DNA of 64,000 nucleotides from Lamellibrachia columna (Eukaryota > Annelida > Polychaeta > Sabellida > Siboglinidae). Made by a program: the position numbers and the translations under genes. Shown here one piece after another: positions 27,201 to 39,200 of this stretch (the first letter of the stretch is position 1; each line of letters begins with the position of its first letter). The DNA lies in the NCBI GenBank assembly GCA_963662155.1, contig OY759267.1:20468438-20532437 (forward strand), written 5' to 3'. The notes below the pieces were generated by a model. That model did no database searches. It was not told the DNA's origin and was given only the letters and a program-made list of their open reading frames with translations.

Positions 27201-30200
27201 CATTGTTTCCTTCTTCATGCATGAAACAAGCTTCAGCCACAATAAATGTTTGTACTTTCAACTCTCCATGAGAGATGACATAAATGATAACTTATTTTAT
27301 GGCATAGCCAGAAGTAATTTTACGTCTTGTTATGGATGGTACCTTGATCCAAACCCAGTTACATCCTAACACCCTTATGCCACGCACGTGGAAGCATCCA
27401 CTGCAGGGCCCTCCTCCACACTTCATATGCGAAGTCAATTTTTTACATACTATATACTATTATCAACTGTTTGTCATTGTGTATAACAATACCTTAGCAT
27501 GTTTCAGCAAGGCAGGCATATTGCCTCTCACCTTTAACGTCATTTAGATTAGCTGTGTCATGCATTGTATGTTGCGGCAGATTGCCCCTCACCTTTGATG
27601 TCATGTAGATTAGCAGTTTCATGCATTGTATATATGTATTTTTACTGTTTGTCATTGTGTACAACAATAACTTTGCATTGCTAATGCTTGTGTACACAAT
27701 GTTTTTATGTTCATTTTATATTTTTGGCATGCTTGAAGTGCATACCAATTGGTAATAAAATATGCCAATTACCAACCTTTATATACGTATCCATCGTTTC
27801 CTTATTCATGCATCAAACAAGCTTCGGCCACAATAAATGTCTGTACTTTCAACTCCATGACAGATGACATAAAAGTTTTTTGGAAGGTAGCTATAGTTTC
27901 AGATGTTTTCAAAGTGATGGGAGTTCGTTCCAGACCCTAGGCGCAGCGACAGAAAAGGCCTGTTTGCCCAAGTTAGGTTTAGTCTTAGGAACAATAAATT
28001 GTTGTGAAATAATAATAATCTGAGCTACCTAGGGATATCTGAAAGATCCTGAAGACCAGCCAAGTAGGGTGGTTGTTGTGTAGATACAGCACAATATGTA
28101 AGAGTGGACAGTTTAAAATTGATTCAATAAGTAACAGGAAGCCAGTGTAACTGTTTAAGTAGTGGTAATGATAGTGAAAAACAAGATGCCAGACAATGCC
28201 ATTTTTAATCACTAGATGGTGCATTTGACACAGGCTGCTGTATGCATTTATGCTTACGGTTTCTAAATAATACTGTTTTACTGAGTGAAACATCCAAATA
28301 TTACTCCCATGGTTTAGCCAGATGAAAGCTTATCTACTGGGACATTATCCTAAATCACCTTGCCTGTTCACATGGATATACAGAGGACATCGGATATAAG
28401 TAACAATTTTGCCAAGTCACAATTAACATGTTCTATTTATTGCCAATTGAAGAGCATCACAAAAAGAAAAATTTGTGATGAAAATATGCTTATTTCAACA
28501 GTATAACACACATAAATGGCATCTCCCGCTTAAAATCGGGTATCTTAAAAACTGCTGCTAAGAAATAACCATCCACACCCGTACCTCATTGTTTGTGAAC
28601 AGACCGATGACGTTGAAATTTAGGCCATCAGCTACGACTTCATTGCTCTCAGTCAGATACCAGACAACTACTCTGGCACTAGGTGACAATTTCTGAGCGA
28701 CGGACGTGTCGAATGTCAGGTTAACATAGTTCTTGCATGACGCCTGCTGACGCTGGATGAATTCCGAGACAACCAAGCTGCCCTGGCTGAGGATCTACAA
28801 ACATGACAGTAGCTCTAGTGTACCTGTGAACATCATCAGTCCTTCCGTACCCTGGCTGAGGACCTACAAACATGACAGTAGCTCTAGTGTACCTGTGAAC
28901 ATCATCAGTCCTCCCATACCCTGGCTGAGGATGTACAAACATGACAGTAGCTCTAGTGTACATGTGAACATCATCAATCCTCCACCATAACCTGGAGTGT
29001 GGTAGCATAGCAGTTATAACTTCAGGCTCTCAATCGAGAGAACCCGGGTTCGAATCCTCTTGTTGCCGTTTTGAAGCTTTGGCAATTTTGTTCATCCCAC
29101 ATTGCCACAGTTCACTCAGCGGTATAAATGAGTACCTGGCTACAGACAGAGATGGATATCGGAACAAACAGTCTTCACGCAGTAATTGCAGCATGGCTGA
29201 ATGCTTCCCAGAGAAATTGGGGTGAAGTGTAAAGCACGTTGAGCAGTCCCTAGGACTGGATACCATGTTATATAAGCATGTACCTTTACCTTTACCCTGC
29301 CTGAGGATCTACAAACATGACACAAGCTATAGTGTACCTGTGAATATCATCAGTCCTCCCCATACCCTGCATGAGGATCTACAAACATGACACAAGCTCT
29401 AGTGTACCTGTGAATATCATCAGTCCTCCCCATACCCTGCATGAGGATCTACAAATATGACACAAGCTCTAGTGTACCTGTGAATATCATCAGTACTCCC
29501 CATACCCTGCATGAGGATCTACAAACATGACACAAGCTCTAGTGTACCTGTGAATATCATCAGTCCTCCCCATACCCTGCCTGAGGATCTACAAACATGA
29601 CATAAGCTCTAGTGTTCCTGTGAATATCATCAGTCCTCCCCCATACTTTTTTTAATTGAAAGTCCAGCTAAATTTATGTAGTATGTGTTATCGTTATGGA
29701 CCCAACTGGTGAAACTAGATGAACCTATGGTGAGTTAAGCCAGTGGAACTTACCACAAGGTTGAAAGAATCAATTTCTTCAGTAGATCTCACATTGAAAA
29801 ATGTTACCTCATTGGGCTGAAAGATAACATATATACTTGGGTTTAGGATCAGCCAGTATAAAGGAAATATTTTTAGAGCACCAAGAACAAATACGAACAT
29901 TAAAATAAAAAATCAATAAAACCAGTTTCTTAGATTACACAGCAAAGTCCGACATTCTAACTTCAACGCCACCGCACCCCACAAGGGTGATTGATATTGG
30001 TAAGGCCTCCAGGTAAAATGAAGAACTGTGATAAACAGATCGTAGATAAACCTGCCATGCTTGTGTATTATGACACAGGGACATTTTGTTCATCCAGTCA
30101 TCCTAAAAATTACATCTTGATTTTATCCTTTTCACCACAGCCTTTTCAATAACAAAACTAGCCAAATCAGCTGATGAACAGCGGGAACTCTGCTGGAGTC

Positions 30201-33200
30201 TTGGTGATCACAGTCTCTGCCAGCATTTCGATATGCTATACAAACAAATCTATCCAAAATGCATTAGGTGCTTTCACCTAAACTGTGGAATTACTGGACC
30301 TTTAGTGTAGCTTTAACTAACACACAGGAATGGAAATAAAACTCACCTTGACTGCTCCACCATTTTCAAGGCCAACCAATGACACTTGGATTCCAGCGTT
30401 ACTTTGCGATTCAAACTTTCTAATGAATTTCGTTACCGATATGAGTTGGAACATTGCCTGCAAGTCATACACAAGGTGTAGTGTGCAAGTGATCAGCAGG
30501 CTCACTGTGAAAGACTGAATATTTTGCAAATCCCTTTCAAGAAAATAAACACAATTTTTTATTTATCTGACAAACGAAATAATAAACAATAAACATCAAC
30601 CCACAGCACAATCCGACTTCCTAACATAATGATGACATGACATGACGATTTGAGAGAAAAAATAAAGACTAGTCATTTTTATGTAAATGTAAAAAGATTT
30701 AACAAGATTTCCATCCAAAGCAAAACCCCATATGACAAATGGACAGGGAAGCCTTTCCAGTCCAAAAATGTGTAATGCCTGCTCATTTAATGTTCTCATT
30801 AATATGGTTGTAAATGTGTAATGTAGCATTTTTTACTCATATTTTCATGGAAGTGGATATACTCTGAGATTCTCTTATGAAAACATATTGCCTAAAAAAA
30901 CGTCCGATTCATTTTAGAAGCTCTAGGAGTTGGGGCCCTTGGATCACATGTTTGTTGTAGGAGCCCGTTTTTTTCCAGACCCAAGGGGTCCCAGTATCCA
31001 ACACCAGCACGAAAATTGAACAATAACCATAGTGACATTAATGATGACACCAACCGTCATCCTGATGTTGGTGAAAGGCTTTGGTACGTCAATGGTGAAT
31101 CGGACATGTCCAGATGGCAGAATTGGGTAGGTTTGTATTAGTCGGTCTTGATATGTCTGTCCCCAAGTCCATGTCCATTCCTTCATTGTTATAAGTATTT
31201 TCTTTTTCATGCCGTCCTTCATTCGCAGGTCACCTGGCTGTAGTGGTGAACCATCTACCTTACTCACCTTCACCTGAAACACATGGCAATCAATTAATGC
31301 ATTAAAACTCCATCCTCAACTGATTTAGCCTACCAGGTATCACGAATTCTGCTCGTTCATGTCCTAATATGTAGTCTGCGAATAGATTAAGTAATATCCA
31401 CAGTCAGTTTAATAAAAAAGTGCATATTTTTTTTCAAGTCATCTAAAGAATTTACTTCAGTCGTTAGATCACATGATAAAGTTATTAAATTTCACTCCTG
31501 ATGAAATATGAAATTCGTGAGTTTTCAACATTTCCATTTACACTTCAATAAATTCTGGATCAAGTATTAAATAATTTAATAGTTTGTCTGATTTCACAAA
31601 AACTACTTAAAATATTTGCACAAATGAGCTAGCATGTCATAGTGGATACTAGGTAGGTTTGAATTTTTGCAAAATGAATTTGAAATGAGAAGAGCAAAAA
31701 AAATCGAATTGAGGAGGGACCTTTACAGCAAAACAAGTAATGGTTTGGGGCTATGCACCAAAGAGAGATAATAAAAACTAACCATGTGCAACTAAAATCA
31801 AGAATATCATACCATTGATTTACTCAGAATGTGTTCTAAAAGTGGGAGATTCCGGTCATTTCTCCGATTATCTGAGCGCTGACATGTTAACCAGCATGAT
31901 CGATAAGCGCATGTGCAGTTCTATGAAATCGGGTAACCTAGACAACATTATGATGTATTAAGCTCTGCCAGTATACACAGAACCAAAGCAGTCTCAATCA
32001 AACAGGAGGTTATGTCATAAAGAGGACTGGTTTAGTAAACAAAGGCGAAAATACATTGTATCAGTTGAGTTAATTTGGCTGCAAACAGCATGGCAATATC
32101 ATATTGGCAAGCGTAGGAATAGGTGTATACAAATATATTTTCAATTCGTGAGCGAATATTGCCAGAATACAATACTCGTGGTTATCTAACAGTATGGCAC
32201 AGCCCATGAAATTAAGATGCTGTGTGTTCAACAAGGTTTTCCTAGTAAACCACTGGCTAATTGTAGTTGCAAATGGTTGTTATGTTTTAGACACTCTTGT
32301 AGGTGCATAGGCCCAAAACTATGACTTTTGTTTCCCTTCAAATCGGAGACTATATCTTTTTATACATAAACAGATGCAGGTTTCGAGATTGTGTCAGGAA
32401 TGAGACTGGTATTACTGCAAGAGCAGCAAGACTATTCAGGATAAAGGGTTAACTATAGTGTACACATTGTCCCACGAGTATACCACATCGATTTACAAAA
32501 GATGTTAGGAAAATAAACTGTTGTGCAGCACTGCACCGATCCCTGCTCAAATTATTTATGATAAACTAAATATTTTATGGGCCACAAAAGAAGATTCAAA
32601 TATGAACTTTCTGCATTCTTTTATTCTATTTTGCATTTACACTCGTGAATAAACCCTCTACATCAAGTATTCATAACATACGAGCACGCATGCACAGACA
32701 CACGCATGGACGCATGGACGTATGCACACATTACTTTCTAAGTAATATTGGACACATTTACAAGTACCCATGGTTTTTCTATATTTACTTCTGTAAATCA
32801 TTTTGCACTCACAAAGCCAACATATGTGAGTCCAGGCTTGAAGCTAGAGGGTGTTGCTGACAGGAACTCCATCTTGTAGTGCTGTGTCCTCACAGGGATC
32901 ATAATCTTGTCTGACAGCATCACACCAGACCCAGTCTCTGTGACATTGACCGTCACAACAATCGTCTTGTGCTCAAAGATAGATGCATAGGTATCGTAAG
33001 TTCTCCACACAACAAGTTGCAGCAATTCCATGAGTGTCAACTTCACTGTGGTGGTGCTATTGAACTGAAGAAGATTTCAAGTGAAAATTGGACACACGAT
33101 GCTGCAAAGTTGTCTAAGAACTGGTATTGCAAAACAGGATTCTGCCAAGGTGAGACACAGCAGTTTGATAGGATTTTTTTCTTAATTTGCAGTTAGTGCA

Positions 33201-36200
33201 ATTTTTTCTACACAAACTGGACATATCCTAATTTTGTTCAGCATGTTACGTAACCGAGCAGTGCTATGTTTGGCTTGACTTACATCATGTATTGTAATCT
33301 TGTGTTGAGGAGGTACCCCTGTCTTAGTATGTCGGAGCTCATTCTTGTTGTGTTGCAGCTGCACCACAATCTCAGCCACTCCCTTCACTCTCTTGCCACA
33401 GGTATACCTGTTGCAAAGACACGGCGACATCACGACCAGACAGCTGTCAGGGTTCAGCCAAGAAATCAAAAAAAGATTCAGACAATTTGTGAAATACAGG
33501 TCTTATTCTCCACCTTAGAGACACTAGGACATATTCAAAGTGTATTGAAATATTCAGGGCACAGGACAACAAACACTACAATACAACACAGTTCTTATTA
33601 ACATAGCCAACAGTTTAAACACCTGTAGACTTTCACTGTCTTTCCAAGATGGCTTCTTCAGTATGACTGACATCCTGGTAGGATGACATCAGACATGTGG
33701 AAGCTAGTAGTTCCCCTCATGTTGGGTGGTCACTCCAGATTGCTTCATTCGTGTGTCTTCGCCGTTCGTAGGACTCCCTCTCTATCACTTTTGCTCCTTC
33801 CCAGTCTATTAGCTCGCTCTCGGTGGTTGTGTGGTCTGTCATGATTGACTTGTTGATGGTGAACTGTGATTATTTCTTTTCACTTCTGATGTACGAGAAG
33901 CCATCTTGGAAAGATGGCGAAAGTCTTTACAGGTATTTAAACTGTTGGATATATAATAAGAAAGTTATTATGAAAATGAACCATCCTGAAGATTGTTCAA
34001 CAATCTGACAACAAACACTTCCTATATTCTTGGCTGGAAAATCTTGAGTACATGAAACTGAATTTGGTGGATTGGATTTTGTCTAATAAAATTATTGCCT
34101 AAACGAGGTCTCTTGCCAGTCTATGTTTAATATACACATAATAATACTGCTTATCTGATCAATAATTCCTCTCCCAATCCTACCAAAACCTCCTTTCACA
34201 CAGTCCTTCCATCTTACTCTCGGTCTTCCTCTTCTCCTTCTACCCTCCACTCCAAGCGCATCCACTCCCTTCGTCAACAATTGCCTTCATTCATTTCACA
34301 TGTCCAGCCCACTTTAACCGACTCCTCACCAGCTTCCTCCCGAAACTCTCTTTCACACCAACCTAGACTATACGTTATTGAAGGCAGCACTTACTTTGCC
34401 CTAATGTTTATGGTCAGCACAGAATCCTTGTAGTAGAAGTAAGATGGAGCATCTATATTCACATCAAACTTTGGCAGCACTACAACAATAACATTTCACT
34501 TGCTGAAATGCAACAAATTTATTCCACAGAGCCACACATAGAAGAGCTGATTTTCACACCCGGCTCATTGGTGTGAAAGCATGCATACATAGATATTTTT
34601 TAATTACAAAATCAATCAATTTAACTCCCAACACGCCATATGTCACATTAAGCATTCATCTCCATTTCTAACAATATTTTTGACCGACTGATAATTTCTT
34701 CCGCAAAACAACATAATATTTTCTTCTCGAAATTCTGCTAACTAATTTGCAAGAGGATAGATACGATTGAAATAATTCTCGAATTCCAGATCTGTCACAC
34801 TGTATGAATGTCCTGTGTGCAATACAGATTTTTGGGAGAAACATGGATGTATCTCGGTTTTACATGGATTTGTTACAAGTTTACAGAAAATTTTGAAAAA
34901 GTCCATATTTTCTTGTACTCATCACAAAAGTATAAAATCGAGTGACAAAGTTATAGCAGAAACATAAATACTATTTATGCTAGTCAGATTTATGGCAAAA
35001 CCTAGCAGATGTTGCTTGATGTATATTTTGTAGATTGATAGATGGAAACACTCAATCAGAATCTGGAAGTGCTACAGCCAAAAAATTGTGTCAGCAGGAA
35101 CCCAAATCACTTTTTGACCTTACTTCCCCCAAAGCTTTACAGCATACCCATCCACCTGTTGATGGCTTGGAGTTGCACATCAACTACTAAACCTTTGGTT
35201 TGACGTGCTGCTGATAATGTTCACAGGTAATTCGTAGTTATTACATACAAATGTTCACAACATTATGCATGTTTTTTTTTTTTCAATTGTTCCAAGTAAT
35301 GTAAACCCTCCACTGATCAGTTTAATATTATTTGCCAGATGGTATTACATATACAACACCAGCAGGGGACAGTTTGGTAACTTGTATTACTTCTGCAAAA
35401 CTATGAAAAATTTTCTTCTCAAAAGAACCCTGAAAACTATGTGCCATTCTATGAATGTTACACGACTAATTTAAATGGAGTTTCGGAAATTGCCTGTGCC
35501 TAAACAAATTAATGTGTCATAACAATAAAATCCACCAACTTTTTATGGGTTCTGTCAACATGAAAATAAGCCATCACCAATCAGTGTTTGCCAAACTACT
35601 CACCATACTCAGAAACTGTGAAGGTTTTTGTCTGAAGGATCTCCTGTGGTTGAGAAAATAACATAAAAGTCTGGCAAAGAAGACATGATAGACAATATCA
35701 ACAAAACCACTGCTCCCAATAGCAACGTACTTTTGTCTAGAATAGACCTTGTAGATTGCAACATTTTACAATGAGATATGGAAAACATATACTCACAGCA
35801 GATATGCCACCAGCAACAAACCTTATCTCAGATTATAATCACAAACATGAATGAACAACCCAACACAACAAGACATACTTAAAGGTTTTGCTGGATAAAT
35901 TTTCTTGTTATAATTAATATGGGGGACTGTCACCAACCCTAGCTTTGACACTGATCTTCCAATCTCCAAGGACAGGCTGGTCGGACAGCTGCAGCTCTTT
36001 GTTGATGACTCCTGACACAGAGGGCAAAGGTCATGACATCACAACAGTGTTAGTTTTAGTAACGGTTTCAGCCAGAGGAGTGCATCATGCCAAAAAAGGA
36101 AATATTAAATATAAGAAGTGTTATTTCACAATATTAGTTTTAATGCATAGAAATCAACACTTTGTTGCGTGACAATTTTAATGAAAAGGTTTGCAGTCCC

Positions 36201-39200
36201 TGAGAATGAACAGATAATATGACTACCAATTCATTAAATAATTATTTTAAAATATGTTTGATGAAAGGAAATGTTGATGAAGTTTTACATCAACATTACG
36301 AAGCATTCATACCCTAACTTAGTTAATTAAGCTGTTTTTTAATTGTTGGACTGTCGATAAGCTAATGACGACCAAAAACCTGGTAGGTCACACAGATACA
36401 AGGAAACAATCAGTGCCTTAACAACATATACAGCCATTGCCAAAACTAAGTGGAACAGAGTACCACTTGTACCAAAAGTTAAACTGAACAAAACCAAACT
36501 ATGTGAATTAACATACTTTGGTGTGGGAAAGAACGATGCTATTTTATTGCAATTCAGCCATTTTCAAGTGACACTGTGAGAAAATACAATTAAATCAGTT
36601 TATTTTGGTCAAATACATAGACCAAATTAACTAGATCAGATACCTAGGCCGTATAATTAAATCACACCATGCCAGTGAAATATAAGAAGTCTACTGTGCT
36701 AAGAGTGTTCAAAACAACATTGAATCATTGGGCATATGGCAATAATGTCAAAGCTTGTATAATTTTTTATTTTGGCAATGTGTCTACATTGTAATGCAAC
36801 AATGCCAAGACACAACAAAGACATCATCTGCAACTGTGGTGCCCTCTTCTGAGTATCAGGCCAGTTATTAATGTAGCTTACCATTATGGCCAGGGTTTTG
36901 AAGCAGTAACTTACCATGATGGCTGGGGTTTTGAAGCAGTGACTTACCATGATGGCCGGGGTTTTCTATGCCAACATACTGCTTGATCTTGTTTCCTTCG
37001 GCATCCTGTCAAACAAGTGGCAATAGAGGCTACCTGGAATAACCTGTGGCGCCTCTGGTGCATAATCTAACACTAACATAAAGGTGAAATCGGGTGAGAT
37101 TGTTGACAGAAATATAGCAATTGCCGCAAATCTTTTGCAGTGCGCTGAAACAATCGCATATCTATGGCAATACATGCTCAATTGCATTCAAAGTTATTCA
37201 AATGTTAGATCAGGTGATTTTTGCATGCCAGCATTGTGATTTCTGTTTAACATTAGTAAACGTTGTTGTTGGTACAATGTATTCTTTGTTGAAACAGTAA
37301 TTCTTTTGACTCTTTAATTTGAAGTACAAGGTGTACTTCTGTCGACAATCAATCCCACGATGCATTGTATTTATACACGCCTGCCATCTAGCAATTAAAA
37401 ACATGGGACTTGAATAACATGCATAATAAGAGTCACTTTCTCAGATGATATGTTATGACTTGACACAAGTTATTATTATTCTAACTGTGACTAGAACCAT
37501 TTTGACTTGATTGTACACCTAGAGCTTTTGCAAGAAACCATCTCTGGACTTAACAAAGTTGTACCTTTAAAACTGAGTTAAGACATCAGCAGACTACGAA
37601 TGTACAAAGTTGTATAAGTATAAGTAGGTGCTGGAAGAGCAAAATAAAAGAAACATGCTTTCTAACACAAGTGCTGTTAGCAATGATCAACTTTACCCTA
37701 GTCTTAACTTTTAGTTTAACTACAACTGTAATATAAGTGAATCCTTAGTAACTGTCTATTGGTTTAGTCCATGCAAACACATAGCATATAAAAAACCCAT
37801 ACAGCAAAGACAACGAGCAGTCCAGACAAAGTACAGTGAAATGCTTAAACAGAAACTGAACTCGTCGTCATGAAAATTGCACTCACAATGAGGTCTATGT
37901 CGAGGGCTCCGAGGTACGGCTTCAGATCCGGGTAGATGGCCATTGCACGGAAGCGAACTGTGACAGACAGCATAATCAGGATTATCCAGTAACATGAATT
38001 CTACAGCACCCATGTCTATAATGTGAAGCCATTGCAATAAAAATAACCACATGTACAACAACACTGATAGATGGGTCAATGTCCAAAAAAGTCTACAAGT
38101 AGAGTTTTATGCAGAACAATACAAGTTCAATGTAGAGTGAAATAAATCAAACCAATGACATTCAATTTATTAATCAACACACCAACAATGCTGTATGTAC
38201 CCACTTTCAGTTTTACATTCATTAGCACACAATCGTGGTCCATGTTTTAGCCAGTGAAACAATTAATTTATTATTCACCCCCCAATGTATTGTATTTTGC
38301 TACTGTACATATACGCAGGCATAATGTCAATAAAAATAATAAAAATATAATGTAAATTACTTAAATTGTGGAAATATGTCTGTGAGAAAGTTTATTTGGA
38401 TGAGAGTTGCCCTGATATGATTAAAGCTATCCGTAATTTAGCTGGTCACACAATTAATTAATTATTCACCCCTCCCAATGTTTTGTATTTTGCTACTGTA
38501 CATTGGTTGATGGAATGAGCTGGTCTGCCAAGGGGTGGAGTATAAAGTGTTTTGAGTGGTCCTGTTGACTAGACACTGCGCATTATATGTTGATAGAATG
38601 AGCTGGTCTGCCAAGGGGTGGAGTACATAACTGTATAAAGTGCTTTGAGTGGTGCAGTATAAGTTACCTATATAAATAAATCCTCTCATTTGATATCAAA
38701 TATGACCATGTTGAAACACAAAATATTTGAGTATTTGGACTGTAGATAGTGATTTGATTTTTTTTATTTACAATGCGTAAAGATGAGTACATTTGTGTAC
38801 ACAAAAAGTGCTTGATATGTATCCATAAAAAAGTGTGCATATCATTTAATTACAACACTTATTATGTTCACAGAATGAAATGTTACTGAACCAAATTGAA
38901 AAACTGCAGTTTGGTTGTTGTGCAATTTTAAGGTTGCACCACTGTCTTAATTTTAAAGTTTGCACTGCAGAAAGCCACTGATGTAAAACCCTGAAAGTAA
39001 AACGTGTACACATCGGAAACTAGTCACAGCTGATGTTTTATCTTCTCAGACAACTACTCCACCGGTGATTCATCCGAGGCGGCTGCTTGTGCCACATGTA
39101 CTAATATTAGAATGGGTACAATAGTGTGAGAGAGGTAAAAAACTATTCATGAAACTAAATCAGTTGTGCTTGACCACAAGGCTGTAGTGAACAAATGCTG

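Noticed and set aside
29000..29060. tRNA gene (A and B box, GGGTTCGAATCC)
   Set aside because: No complete cloverleaf; the same head is joined to a fixed body in several copies, so it is a SINE promoter.
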